Source: Yersinia frederiksenii ATCC 33641 (GTDB lineage Bacteria; Pseudomonadota; Gammaproteobacteria; Enterobacterales; Enterobacteriaceae). Taken from it: a stretch of DNA of 64,000 nt. Below are positions 48,416 through 57,414 of the stretch, piece after piece. The DNA is taken from the NCBI RefSeq assembly GCF_000754805.1, contig NZ_KN150731.1, positions 4,803,642-4,867,641 on the forward strand, written 5' to 3'. Under the pieces are notes generated by a model, which was not told where the DNA came from, did not search any database, and worked only from the letters and a program-made list of their open reading frames with translations. The translations under genes were made by a program, and so were the position numbers. Each line of letters starts with the position of its first letter. Positions within the stretch are counted from its first letter, which is position 1.

Positions 48416-48894
48416 TAACTCGCCCCCACTGCGCCAGCCAGTTTTGCGACCATATCGCCGTTATTGCCGATGATAGTTTTGCTCTGTTTACCTATATCGC
48501 CATATAGCACTGCAAGTGATTCATCCACGCGGGTGAGCGTTAGCGTAAAATCGATTTTGCGCGGAGTACCGTCAGCAAAAAACACGCTATCGGTTTCGCT
48601 TACATTATTGATGACATACATGCCATAAATTGTGCCGGAACCATCCAGTAACGGCCATGCACGGCCTTCTTCTGCCATCAGTCTAAGCGTAGTTATGGTC
48701 ATTTTACCGCCGGTGAGTTCGGGATAAAGCACACCCCCAAGTGTGATTTTCTCTTCGCCAACCCCAAGAAATTGAAAAGCATCACGCTGACCAACCCGAC
48801 TATTAGACGGCCAGCGATACTCCGCATTACGCTGAAAATTCTGGTAGGGCAGTGTCTGACGCATAAAAATAAACATACCGAGTGCGAGCATCAT
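48415..48894 (-). CDS. U: Phage tail terminator/completion protein gpU
   Basis: 159 residues, equal to P2 gpU. It shows MMLALGMFIFMRQTLPYQ, YRWPSNSRVGQRDAFQFLGVGEE and LRLMAEEGRAWPLLDGSGTIYGMYV. It is required for tail assembly. It lies between T and D, sharing one base with D and 12 bases from T. Confidence 0.96.
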   Translation of the reverse strand: MMLALGMFIFMRQTLPYQNFQRNAEYRWPSNSRVGQRDAFQFLGVGEEKITLGGVLYPELTGGKMTITTLRLMAEEGRAWPLLDGSGTIYGMYVINNVSETDSVFFADGTPRKIDFTLTLTRVDESLAVLYGDIGKQSKTIIGNNGDMVAKLAGAVGAS

Positions 48895-48906
48895 GGTGTT
48901 ATCTCC

Positions 48907-51351
48907 TTATCCATCGAAAGTCATGCTGGCGCGCATACGGGCGCGCTTTTCCCTTTCATGTTGTTCGAGAGCATCGCGGAGTTGGCGGTTAAAATTGTCA
49001 CTAGTGGAGACACCACCAGAGAGCGTGATGTGGTAATCGTTTTTGCTCTGGTCAACGTAAGAGCGACCCGCAGGTGCAGTAACTGGCTGATAGGCCTGAT
49101 AGCCACCATAAGTACTGGTCGCTGGAATGTAGGAACCGCCCTGTGTCACGGCACTGGCTTTAGCCGCAGTTTGGTCAAGTGTGCTGGATTCCTTATTGAT
49201 AACACCGAGCTTTTTCAGCACCCAATCAATACCACTGCGCAATTTGTTAAAGGCATTGAGCGGCAGCATCAGCGAATCAGCCAGCGCCTGACCAAATATC
49301 ACACCTGCATTGCGGCAACTGTCGAGTGTTTCTTTACTGGATTTCACCGGTGCAATGAGGTTTTGAAACCACTGCCAGACTTTTTGCAGGCCTTCCCCGA
49401 GAGAATCAAACATCGGCTTAAGCGGCGCGAACATTTCTCCGACCGGTGCAAATGCTGCCTTGAGTCCTTCAATCACACCACCAAAAAATGCACTGATAGG
49501 TTGCCAGTATTTACGGATAAGCAGCGCCCCAGCGGCAATGGCGGCCACAACGCCGACCACCGGCCAACTGATCGCACCAATGGCAGTCATAATCGCACCG
49601 CATACCGAGGTGAACACTGTGCCTAGCGCGCCAGCCGCAGCGATAATGGCATTCACACCCGTGATAACTGGCCACGCCACGAGGCCAATGGCACCAATCA
49701 TGCCAACAACGCCAAGCGCGGCCGCAGCAACAGTGCCTAATGTCTGAGCCAATCCTCGGTTTTTCTGAATCCAGATATCCAGTTTCAACACATATCGGGT
49801 GGCCGTTTGTACCAGCTTGCGCAGTGAAGACTCTTGCTGGTCATAAAGGTCAGTCCCCACAGCCTGATATGCCGACTGAAATGCTTTAAAGTCGCCGCCG
49901 AGGTTGTCCTGCATAATCTTGACCAGTTCCTCGGTTTTGCCGTCAGAGGCTTTAAACACAGCGGTAAGTTGGTCGAGTTTACCGCTTGCCGCGGCGGTCA
50001 TTAAAACCGCAGCGGCCGAGCTGGCTTCCTCGCCAAAGATGGTTTTCATGTATTCGGCGCGCTGGGCAGTACCCAGTTTATTTTTCTCAAAACTGGCCTG
50101 CATTTCTTTTAGGATGGTAACAATTGGCCGCGTGTTGCCTTTTTGGTCGGCAGTTTTTACTCCCAGCTCCTTTATGGCATCCCACGCCTTACCGGTCGGT
50201 GCCTGTAAGCGACTCAATACTGCACGACTCCCGGTACCCGCCATTGAACCGGTGATTTTTGCATCATGCAGTGCGCCCACCATGGCCGTCGTTTCTTCAA
50301 TACTGACTCCGGCATTTTTCGCCACCGGGGCGGCGTAGGTCAACGCATCACTGAGACCATCAAAATTAGCGGCGGTCTTATTCATGGCCATTGAGATCAC
50401 GTCACCTATGTGCGCAACCTTATGGTTTGAAAGCTGAAAGGCTGATTTCAGCCCCATCAGCAATCCGGCGTTTTCCTCCATCGTGCGTCGATTCGCCAGC
50501 GCCATATTTAGCGTGACCGGCGTCGCAGCCTGAATGGCATCCACGTCACCGCCCGCTTTGGCGATAATAATCTGCGCGCTGGCAGCATCGTCAGCCGAGG
50601 CAGCGGTATTATCGCCAAGTTGGCGCGCTTGTTTGCGTAATGCCGCCATTTCTACCGAATCTTTTGCCACGCCGAGCACCGCCTGTAACTCGGCGTTTTT
50701 CTGCGCAAAGTCATAGCCGGATTTCAGCAGAGCAACACCGGCTAACGTGCCAGAAGTTGCAATCCCGACCCCAGCAGCCCCGATTGATGCTGCATTACCC
50801 GCCAGCTCTTTACCTGCCTGATAGCGCTGCTTTACCGCGTTGAGTTTTGCCTGTTGCGCACTAACTCGCGTCAGTGCTTCACGCTGGCGATTGAGCTGTG
50901 CCGTGGTTTCGCTGATGACGGTTTTTAGGCGTCGTTCATCTGCCGCCAATGTGCGTGTATTAATGCCCGCCTGGCTGAGTTCCTGACGCTGGCGCTGTAC
51001 CGCCTGTCGCAAGCTATTATGTTTGAGCTGAAGAGCGGCGGCATTTTTGCGCGCGGCCTCCATCGCTTGAGCCTGTGCGCGGGTCGGCTGTTCGGTGTTT
51101 CTAAACTGAATAGCTAACGCGCGGGCTTCTTCTTTTGCTCTTTTCAGCTCCTGACCGGTGACGGCAAGCTGTGCGTTGGTCTTACGGAATCCTTCAATAC
51201 GGGATGCCTGACCACTTAGCTCACGTAATGATTTTTGCGTTTCCCTAATATCCCCAGACAGCGATTTACTCGCTGTCTGAATGGATTTAAACGGGCGCGT
51301 CGCCTGGTCAACAGCCTTGAGTAATACCTGTAACTTGACGTTGTTACTCAT
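48907..51351 (-). CDS. T: Phage tail tape measure protein gpT
   Basis: The start at 51351 (MSNNVKLQVLLKAVDQATRPF) overlaps the E' stop and gives 814 residues, as P2 gpT (815). Long coiled-coil segments (about 25-165) lead to the PhageMin tail domain (TMEENAGLLMGLKSAFQLS). Hydrophobic membrane-like helices at about 535-610 follow. It sets tail length and forms the DNA channel. The frame is open four codons upstream. Confidence 0.96.
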   Translation of the reverse strand: MSNNVKLQVLLKAVDQATRPFKSIQTASKSLSGDIRETQKSLRELSGQASRIEGFRKTNAQLAVTGQELKRAKEEARALAIQFRNTEQPTRAQAQAMEAARKNAAALQLKHNSLRQAVQRQRQELSQAGINTRTLAADERRLKTVISETTAQLNRQREALTRVSAQQAKLNAVKQRYQAGKELAGNAASIGAAGVGIATSGTLAGVALLKSGYDFAQKNAELQAVLGVAKDSVEMAALRKQARQLGDNTAASADDAASAQIIIAKAGGDVDAIQAATPVTLNMALANRRTMEENAGLLMGLKSAFQLSNHKVAHIGDVISMAMNKTAANFDGLSDALTYAAPVAKNAGVSIEETTAMVGALHDAKITGSMAGTGSRAVLSRLQAPTGKAWDAIKELGVKTADQKGNTRPIVTILKEMQASFEKNKLGTAQRAEYMKTIFGEEASSAAAVLMTAAASGKLDQLTAVFKASDGKTEELVKIMQDNLGGDFKAFQSAYQAVGTDLYDQQESSLRKLVQTATRYVLKLDIWIQKNRGLAQTLGTVAAAALGVVGMIGAIGLVAWPVITGVNAIIAAAGALGTVFTSVCGAIMTAIGAISWPVVGVVAAIAAGALLIRKYWQPISAFFGGVIEGLKAAFAPVGEMFAPLKPMFDSLGEGLQKVWQWFQNLIAPVKSSKETLDSCRNAGVIFGQALADSLMLPLNAFNKLRSGIDWVLKKLGVINKESSTLDQTAAKASAVTQGGSYIPATSTYGGYQAYQPVTAPAGRSYVDQSKNDYHITLSGGVSTSDNFNRQLRDALEQHEREKRARMRASMTFDG

Positions 51352-51777
51352 GGGTGTTTCCACTTCTTTGGAGCGCTTTTTCGCGCCATGTGATGAGTTC
51401 GGTCAGACTCAGGGGATATAACTCTGATGGTGGCCAGTGGAATATCACGGCAATATCTGCCATCAAATCATCGACCGACAGTTTCTTCGGGAAATCTACT
51501 ACACCGAATTCGGCGATAAAAAACCCACCACCTTACCGGCCAGAGCCACAAGGTCAGGCAACTCCAGTGCGGCAACTTCTTGTTCAGTCAGTGCCGGAGA
51601 GGTCATGCGCGGCAATACTTTAATCAGCGCATCTACTTCAGAATTAGCGACTGCTGCCAGACTGACGCCACGCAGCGTTCCGGTCGTTGGTTTAATCAGG
51701 GTGATGCTCGCAATTTCCTGCCCACCGCGTTTAACCGGGTTTTCCAAAGTGACGATATTCTCGTTTTTTTTCGTCAT
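51344..51777 (-). CDS. E': gpE+E', tail assembly chaperone made by -1 frameshift
   Basis: Slipping back one base at the TTTTTTA heptamer (51517-51523, minus strand) joins E to a second frame. That frame encodes IAEFGVVDFPKKLSVDDL, then MADIAVIFHWPPSELYPLS and TELITWREKALQRSGN, ending at 51344 eight bases inside T. That tail is the well-known GpE' sequence of P2-like phages. The fusion of about 145 residues pairs with gpE as a tape-measure chaperone, like lambda G/GT. The coordinates cover both frames. Confidence 0.88.
51499..51777 (-). CDS. E: gpE, tail assembly chaperone (unshifted product)
   Basis: 92 residues, starting MTKKNENIVTLENPVKRGGQEIASITLIKP and rich in tail-chaperone features (LKPTTGTLRGVSLAAVA-like, TEQEVAALELPDLVALAGKVVGFL). 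It stops at 51499 just after the slippery site. The ratio of E to E+E' is set by frameshifting. It lies between FII and T as in P2. Confidence 0.94.
   Translation of the reverse strand: MTKKNENIVTLENPVKRGGQEIASITLIKPTTGTLRGVSLAAVANSEVDALIKVLPRMTSPALTEQEVAALELPDLVALAGKVVGFLSPNSV
51517..51523 (-). promoter_or_regulatory. Programmed -1 frameshift site of E/E'
   Basis: The minus strand reads T TTT TTA in the E frame (GGT TTT TTA), a canonical X XXY YYZ slippery heptamer. It is followed 15 bases later by the E stop. The shifted frame is open through all of E'. Confidence 0.9.
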
Positions 51778-51838
51778 GATTTTCTCGTTTCATTCAGTTG
51801 TCAGGGGAAACCGGCCAGCCTGACTGACCGGGCAAAGG

Positions 51839-52357
51839 TTACAGGCCGATATTGCGGCGATGCTGTTCGAGGCGATCGACACCATTCACCTTCTCAATCA
51901 GATTGAGGGTGTCGATCTCAACCAGCTCTTTACCGTCCAGCGTCAGCTTATAGTAAGTGCAGACCACCGAGATTTTTGCTTCGGTATCCTCTCCCTCTTT
52001 GCCTTCGCCAGTGTCGATCTCTTTCTGGCGGCCACGCATCACGACTTCGACGGCCACCATTTCGCCACTATCATCGCGCTGGTAAGAACCAGAAAAACGA
52101 ATCGGTACCGCATTGATACCGGTGGCAGCATACAATTCCCAGATAACCGCATCAGGGAAACCACCAAGCGACCATTCCATTGACAGGGCATCATCGTCGA
52201 GGCCGAGATCGACCGGTGCGCAGCCGTTCATGCCCGCCCCGCGATAGTTTTCCAGCTTGCGGGTTAGCTTCGGTAGCGTGATTGACTTGGCAACGCCCTG
52301 ATAGCTGTAGCCGTTCAGGAACACATTCATCATTTTCAGTTTGCGTGGCATAGCCAT
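51839..52357 (-). CDS. FII: Phage major tail tube protein gpFII
   Basis: 172 residues, equal to P2 FII. It begins MAMPRKLKMMNVFLNGYSYQGVAKSITLPKL and has YRGAGMNGCAPVDLGLDD. It polymerises into the inner tube of the contractile tail. It is 12 bases behind FI and 61 bases before E. Confidence 0.97.
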   Translation of the reverse strand: MAMPRKLKMMNVFLNGYSYQGVAKSITLPKLTRKLENYRGAGMNGCAPVDLGLDDDALSMEWSLGGFPDAVIWELYAATGINAVPIRFSGSYQRDDSGEMVAVEVVMRGRQKEIDTGEGKEGEDTEAKISVVCTYYKLTLDGKELVEIDTLNLIEKVNGVDRLEQHRRNIGL

Positions 52358-52369
52358 GAGTCAGGCTCC

Positions 52370-53560
52370 TTACTTGCTATTAACTGAGGAGACCAGATTT
52401 GCCAGATACTTATCGGTGATACGCTGGCGCAAGGTCAGGTTTTCTAGTGGTGGTACCGGCGTATAGTCATAATCGATATACAGTTTTCCGGCCTTCAGGG
52501 TTTCGGCGTCATTGGCTTCTTCGTCAAACCAGCAGCTTGCATCGACGATATAGCCGTTAGTTTTCAGCTCGCGAAACTTGGCATTGATGCCATCCACGAT
52601 GTCGCGAATTAGTGTGGCGGTGACAGGTTTATCCACCGCCCATATATGCCCCTTGGCCATGGTGTCGGCGATAACCTGTGCGGTGCGGGTATAGTTCTCA
52701 AACAGGAATAGCGGGTCATCCGAGCAGGTACGGTTGCCCCAAAAACGGAAACCATCTTTGCGGATCAGCGTGGTGATACCGGATTCATTGAGCAGGTCGG
52801 CATCAGTACCCGGTTCCTGTAAATCCCAGAATACCGAGGAGCTGATACCGGTGACGCCATTGACACCGACGTTAGACAGCGTTTTGTGCCAGCCTTGTTC
52901 TTGGTCGATCTTGGCTCGCAGACCGAGTGCGCGAGCGGTGGCGTAGGCAATAGTTGTCGTGTTAGTCACAGTATTCCATGCCAGAAAATCCGGCCATATC
53001 ACCATTAGCTCACGCTGACTGAAATTCTTGCGGTAGGCCATGGCCTCTGAAACCGTCTTGCAGCCCCATGCACTGATATAGCCAAAGGCACGTAGTTTCT
53101 GGCAAATTGGTGTCAGTGCGACAGCTACCTCTTTGTTATCCAGCCCCGGTACACCGAGAATACGGGGTTTAACGCCAGTGACTGCCTCGGCGGTAAGCAG
53201 TGCTTTCAGCCCGGTGTATTTGCCGTTTTCGTCAGTGGTGCCGATGATGTTGGATACCGTCTGCGCAAAGGCTGCATCTTCATCGTCGCCGCTGCCTTCT
53301 TCCACCCGCACCACTACAATGACCGGTTTTGACTGGTCAGCAATAGCCTGAAGGGCTGCGGCAAGGGTGCCTTTTTTCCCGGCTTTTGCGATGGCGCTCT
53401 GTACATTGGTAATTAACACCGGCTCATTGAGGGGGAATGTTGCTGCATCTGCATCGCTGGCCGTGCAGACCATACCGACAATCGCGGTTGAAACAGTAGA
53501 AATGACACGGGTGCCGTCGTTGATTTCGATGACTTGTACGCCGTGGTGATAGTCACTCAT
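52370..53560 (-). CDS. FI: Phage tail sheath protein gpFI
   Basis: 396 residues, as in P2. The N-terminus SDYHHGVQVIEINDGTRVIS and the segment GFRFWGNRTCSDDPLFLFENY are typical of FI sheaths. It forms the contractile sheath around FII. It heads the FI-FII-E-T-U-D late operon, with a late-promoter candidate 86 bases upstream. Confidence 0.97.
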   Translation of the reverse strand: MSDYHHGVQVIEINDGTRVISTVSTAIVGMVCTASDADAATFPLNEPVLITNVQSAIAKAGKKGTLAAALQAIADQSKPVIVVVRVEEGSGDDEDAAFAQTVSNIIGTTDENGKYTGLKALLTAEAVTGVKPRILGVPGLDNKEVAVALTPICQKLRAFGYISAWGCKTVSEAMAYRKNFSQRELMVIWPDFLAWNTVTNTTTIAYATARALGLRAKIDQEQGWHKTLSNVGVNGVTGISSSVFWDLQEPGTDADLLNESGITTLIRKDGFRFWGNRTCSDDPLFLFENYTRTAQVIADTMAKGHIWAVDKPVTATLIRDIVDGINAKFRELKTNGYIVDASCWFDEEANDAETLKAGKLYIDYDYTPVPPLENLTLRQRITDKYLANLVSSVNSK

Positions 53561-53645
53561 CCGTTTAACTCCGTGGTTAAGAGATGAGTGTTATTGTCCG
53601 GTTAGCTTTTAAGGACGTCTATTTATCTGGGTTGGTTAAGGTCTG

Positions 53646-53654
53646 ACACAACAG
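53646..53654 (-). promoter_or_regulatory. Candidate Ogr-activator site of the FI late promoter
   Basis: CTGTTGTGT on the minus strand, 86 bases before FI. The same nine bases occur 61 bases before V, the start of the other late operon in view. The known P2 activator site is written TGT-N12-ACA; this motif has the TGT half but I do not find a perfect ACA half. Confidence 0.4.
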
Positions 53655-53659
53655 CAAGA

Positions 53660-53684
53660 ATAAGAAACGCGGGCAACTGCCCGC
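53660..53684 (-). terminator. Terminator after the tail fibre assembly gene
   Basis: GCGGGCA - GT - TGCCCGC on the minus strand followed by GTTTCTTATTCTT. It ends the V-to-fibre operon just before the FI promoter. Confidence 0.85.
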
Positions 53685-53689
53685 CTGAA

Positions 53690-54256
53690 TTACGCCGGTT
53701 GTTTCGGCCAATTAATATCCGGTGCCGCTGATATATCTAGCTGATTAAGCTGAACTCGATATTTACGCCATGCTACTAACTCAGTTTCGGCGGTTGAGGT
53801 GGACATATCAAACTCAATACTGTCTTTGAGGATTTCAATTTGAGTATTGGCCTCCTCCAGCAAAATACTTTTCTTTTGCCTTGCTTCGGCTAAGTAATAT
53901 TGTTTTTCCGCCTCACTGTCTTTAACCCATTTAGTGCCATTCCATCGGTCAAATGAACTGGAGGGGGCCAGTAGAGTGGTATTTTCTGGTAGCGAGCCAA
54001 GCTGATTGATGGTCTGTGGCTCACCGGTTTGCGTGCTGTAAATCTCGGTTTGGCGATGGTCTTCGACATATTCCCATTGCTGGGTTTCTTCATTAAAAAT
54101 AACTGCATATCCCTTTTTAGCGAGCAAAGGTTTTATTTCCGTGCAGGATGCGGGTAGCCCAGTATAGGGAGCAATATAGTAATCACTTTCCCCAACATAT
54201 TCTTTAGTCTCATAGTGATAATTAAAAACAGTAACAATCTGTTCTTTGTCAGACAT
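53690..54256 (-). CDS. Tail fibre assembly protein (Tfa/gpG position)
   Basis: The start at 54256 (MSDKEQIVTVFNYHYETKEY) gives 188 residues; the frame is open four codons upstream, overlapping no gene. It has the Tfa pattern: a YDPxTGEY-like N-terminus (YIAPYTGLPASC), VIFNEETQQWEYVEDHR and a C-terminal WRKYRVQLNQLDI. It should help fold or attach the gpH fibre. It takes the place of P2 gene G. Three bases separate the tail fibre stop from the upstream open frame. Confidence 0.9.
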   Translation of the reverse strand: MSDKEQIVTVFNYHYETKEYVGESDYYIAPYTGLPASCTEIKPLLAKKGYAVIFNEETQQWEYVEDHRQTEIYSTQTGEPQTINQLGSLPENTTLLAPSSSFDRWNGTKWVKDSEAEKQYYLAEARQKKSILLEEANTQIEILKDSIEFDMSTSTAETELVAWRKYRVQLNQLDISAAPDINWPKQPA

Positions 54257-54270
54257 GACAAAAGCCATGA

Positions 54271-55551
54271 TTATGCAGCCCTCACAATGTAGTTAAATGC
54301 CATATTGACGGGACGGTTTTCATAGGCGGTAGGGACTACACGAGAGGCATCAAATCTCTTGGTTGTTGCTCCATTACCACCACTATTATTGGCATGGTGT
54401 CCAAAAGCATTACCTTCCTGATAGAACGCTCCTCCACAGCCATTCCAATATGAGTTACCGGCCAGATTTTGTATGTAGAATCCGGTAATGTTCCTGATGG
54501 CATCCCCCTGAAAACTGAGCAATGTACGACTACCATCAAGGTTGCGCCCATTGTCCCAACCACGAATAAACATACCGCGCAAGTCTGGTAGTACACCGCT
54601 CGGATAGGCTAGCGCCAATTGTGGGCAATGTACTTTATCAAACGCCTGACCGTTACAAATTATCCAACCTGCTGGCGGTATAGCTAATGGCCACGGCAAT
54701 GGAATACCGACAGGTAAATTATCTTGCGCACGTAAATAACGAGCATCACTTTCAGCTTTGTTGTAAACCTCAATATTCTGTACAAACAGTGTCTTATTGG
54801 GGATATCAGAACCATTACTGTCTTTCGTCAACTTAGTACCAAGAGCGTCCGCCAGTGCCTTTAGGGTGCCAAGTTCAACCGGAACGTTGCCTTTCAGAAG
54901 GCTAATCCCTGTATGCACAAACTCAGTGGTAGCAATTTGCTGATTATTGGTGTCTTGTGCTGGCGTGGGTGCTGTTGGTATACCCGTCAGAGTGGGGCTG
55001 TGTTTGAACGCATATTGGTTATGCGGATTGGCGGCATCAATATGCTTTTTCAGTAAAGTATCGGCGTACTGTTTAACTTCAATGATTTTATTATCTACAT
55101 ATTGGCGAGTTGCCAGCACCACTGACGGATCAATTTTTAACTCCACTGCACTGGCACTGGAAACAATTAAAATCATTCGAATGGTTTGAGTTCGGCCACT
55201 CCCCTCCTGTAACAATGGTTTGTATGTTTCAGGGCAGTTTGCGACGGCAATTAACATTCCTTCACTGTCAAACAGACCGATTTCACGAATAAACCAGCCG
55301 CCCTCATTTTCGGGAATAACCTGCTCAACAATAATCTGATTTATATTTTGCGGGTCAATTGAGAGCATATTAACTGCGCCTCGCCTGACTTCATTTATCA
55401 GTGTTGTTTGTTCTGGATTTGGAGTTACCGCCTTTCCGCCACCATCCCCGACAGACATATGGGTAATCTTTAACGTTGTCCCTAATGCTGTCGCATTGGC
55501 CAACCGGGCCGCACCCTGATTCGTCAAAATTGCAAAATATTTCGTAGTCAT
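54271..55551 (-). CDS. H: Phage tail fibre protein gpH (short form)
   Basis: The start at 55551 (MTTKYFAILTNQGAARLANA) gives 426 residues. The N-terminal baseplate-attachment domain (about 1-165, IVEQVIPENEGGWFIREIGLFDSEG) is P2-like. A short repeat region with AFKHSPTLTGIPTAPTPA follows. The C-terminal collar-type tip (PVGIPLPWPLAIPPAGWIICNGQAFD and LPDLRGMFIRGWDNGR) ends in YIVRAA. It is much shorter than P2 gpH (669), mainly through a shorter shaft. The tip determines host range. Confidence 0.92.
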   Translation of the reverse strand: MTTKYFAILTNQGAARLANATALGTTLKITHMSVGDGGGKAVTPNPEQTTLINEVRRGAVNMLSIDPQNINQIIVEQVIPENEGGWFIREIGLFDSEGMLIAVANCPETYKPLLQEGSGRTQTIRMILIVSSASAVELKIDPSVVLATRQYVDNKIIEVKQYADTLLKKHIDAANPHNQYAFKHSPTLTGIPTAPTPAQDTNNQQIATTEFVHTGISLLKGNVPVELGTLKALADALGTKLTKDSNGSDIPNKTLFVQNIEVYNKAESDARYLRAQDNLPVGIPLPWPLAIPPAGWIICNGQAFDKVHCPQLALAYPSGVLPDLRGMFIRGWDNGRNLDGSRTLLSFQGDAIRNITGFYIQNLAGNSYWNGCGGAFYQEGNAFGHHANNSGGNGATTKRFDASRVVPTAYENRPVNMAFNYIVRAA

Positions 55552-55555
55552 TGGT

Positions 55556-56161
55556 TTACACATTCAGTGAGTCAATTAAATGTATAGCTGATGCAGGGAA
55601 GAACTCGCCTCCGACGGTGATTGCATCCGCTATATAGGGATAGATGGTCAGCGTTTCGCCGTGATAACAGAGTGCACCGACAAATAAGCTACCGGTTGAA
55701 CTTAGACTGATATTAAGGCCAATCAGGTGACGGCTTGCCGGTTTGGCGTCATTAATTAAAAGCTCGAGCACCTGATACATTTCGTCAGTAATACCACTGT
55801 CGAGCACTCCGATAACGAGGCGAAAAGTGCCGGGTTCCTCGTTAAGCTGCCACCACTCTTTAACCTCAATCAGATAGCCAAGCGGTTCAACTGCCCGCTG
55901 CAATGCACTGATAGTGCCTTTGTGTTGATGGATAAAAAATGAGGATGCAATAACATGGCGTTTAGTCGCTTCCGACCAGTTAAAATCCCACCGGTCAACC
56001 GACAGCGCCCATGCCAAATAAGGTAACAGTGCGACAGGACATCGCTGCGGATCCCACAATGTACGCAGTGGCACTGACACACGGGTAATTTCAGCCGCCG
56101 CTTTTGCTGTCGCCACCTCCAGTACCGACGAACCCACGGGCAACAAGCGATTATCACTCAT
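55556..56161 (-). CDS. I: Phage baseplate/tail protein gpI
   Basis: 201 residues with the gpI core: LPVGSSVLEVATAKAAAEITRVSVPLRTLWDP, LPYLAWALSVDRWDFNWSEATKR and FFIHQHKGTISALQRAVEPLG. It is longer than P2 gpI (176) at the C-terminus. It connects gpJ wedges to the tail fibres. It overlaps gpJ by 8 bases and ends 4 bases before gpH. Confidence 0.95.
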   Translation of the reverse strand: MSDNRLLPVGSSVLEVATAKAAAEITRVSVPLRTLWDPQRCPVALLPYLAWALSVDRWDFNWSEATKRHVIASSFFIHQHKGTISALQRAVEPLGYLIEVKEWWQLNEEPGTFRLVIGVLDSGITDEMYQVLELLINDAKPASRHLIGLNISLSSTGSLFVGALCYHGETLTIYPYIADAITVGGEFFPASAIHLIDSLNV

Positions 56162-57062
56162 CCGTCCCCCCTACGGTGATCGTGTATTCAGTACAATAAG
56201 ATGCCTGGTATTTATCGAGCACAATGTCATGGGCTGGCGAAGCCAGTTCCACACGCTGTACTCCTTCGACGTGAAGCACTGCATGGATGGCAGACAGGCG
56301 AATATCCCTCCCGATCCGATGCTGCGAACGGATATAGGTTTTGAGTTGTTGCTCTGCCGCTTGTCTAATGGGTTCTTGCTCGGGGCCGGGGTAAAAATAT
56401 AACGTCGCATTAATCTGATATGGCACAATCTTGGCGCTCTGGACTGTTATACGGTCGCCCACCGGGCGCACGTCATCAGCATTGAGCGTTTTTTCTACAG
56501 CAGCCAGTAGATCAGAATTAGCGGTGCCGTCACCCTCACGTGATAGCACAGTAATCGTCACACAAGCAGGGGTAGGACTGACCACAGAAATATCCGCAAC
56601 ACGCCCGTCAGCGCTGCGACCATGATACTCATAAGCCTCGACTGGTCCCGCCACACTCAGCCCCTCGAATGCCTGCTGTGCTCGCAGACGTAAATCGGTG
56701 TCAGACTCCATCACTGCCGGTGTGGGTGGAATAGTGGTGTTATCTGCCGGGGTGATGGTAAGCCGTTCGGTATTGTTGTTTGCCGCCATCACGTCAAGAT
56801 CATGACCAACGGCATAGGCCAGCATATTGGCGCGGGCCGCTTCGTTGACTCGCTGACGCCAGATAACCTCACGATAAGCATTTTCTTCAAGGAGTTTGGT
56901 CAGCGGTTCTGACTCCAGTGCTAGCGTGCGTGCAACGGCTTCCTGCTGTTCTTCGGGGAACAGAGAAATCAGTGTCGCTTTGCGCTCGGTGAGAATGGTT
57001 TCGAAATCAAGCTTCTCTACCACATCCGGCGCGGGGAGCTGGTTCAGGTCGATAATCGGCAT
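56154..57062 (-). CDS. J: Phage baseplate wedge protein gpJ
   Basis: 302 residues, equal to P2 gpJ. It starts MPIIDLNQLPAPDVVEKLDFETILTERKA and has the baseplate_J domain with QRVNEAARANMLAYAVGHDLD-like sequence. It forms the wedge of the baseplate with W and I. It is 4 bases behind W. Confidence 0.97.
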   Translation of the reverse strand: MPIIDLNQLPAPDVVEKLDFETILTERKATLISLFPEEQQEAVARTLALESEPLTKLLEENAYREVIWRQRVNEAARANMLAYAVGHDLDVMAANNNTERLTITPADNTTIPPTPAVMESDTDLRLRAQQAFEGLSVAGPVEAYEYHGRSADGRVADISVVSPTPACVTITVLSREGDGTANSDLLAAVEKTLNADDVRPVGDRITVQSAKIVPYQINATLYFYPGPEQEPIRQAAEQQLKTYIRSQHRIGRDIRLSAIHAVLHVEGVQRVELASPAHDIVLDKYQASYCTEYTITVGGTDE

Positions 57063-57066
57063 GGTT

Positions 57067-57414
57067 TCAACTCACAGGAAGGGTTAACAAAAGACTTTCG
57101 CCCGTTTCAGCATGTTGGCCAGTCAAGTTGACCACCATCTGACCGTTAAACCGGCGTTCTGTGGTCACCGAGGTCAACTTTACGCGCGGTTCCCATTTGA
57201 GGATCGCCATGTAACAAGCCACCTTGATTTGCAGCTCAAGGGCGGGAGTTTGCGGCTGGTCAATCATCGAAGACAGCAACGAGCCATAATCACGGCGCAT
57301 CACTCGTGAGCCAATGGGTGTAAGCAAAATATCACTCACACTTTGACGAATATGCTCTGCATCGGTGATCGCCCGACCCGTGGTGCGACTGATACCGATG
57401 TAACCTGCGGTCAT
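57067..57414 (-). CDS. W: Phage baseplate protein gpW (gp25-like)
   Basis: 115 residues, the P2 gpW length. Motifs IGISRTTGRAITDAEHIRQSV and ILLTPIGSRVMRRDYGS identify the gp25-like baseplate family with its EPR-type core (WEPRVKL). It overlaps V by 4 bases. Confidence 0.97.
   Translation of the reverse strand: MTAGYIGISRTTGRAITDAEHIRQSVSDILLTPIGSRVMRRDYGSLLSSMIDQPQTPALELQIKVACYMAILKWEPRVKLTSVTTERRFNGQMVVNLTGQHAETGESLLLTLPVS

Noticed and set aside
52388-52388. P2 Z/fun-type cargo gene between FI and the tail fibre assembly gene
   Set aside because: The gap of about 130 bases between 53561 and 53689 holds only a terminator and promoter candidate; no room for a gene.
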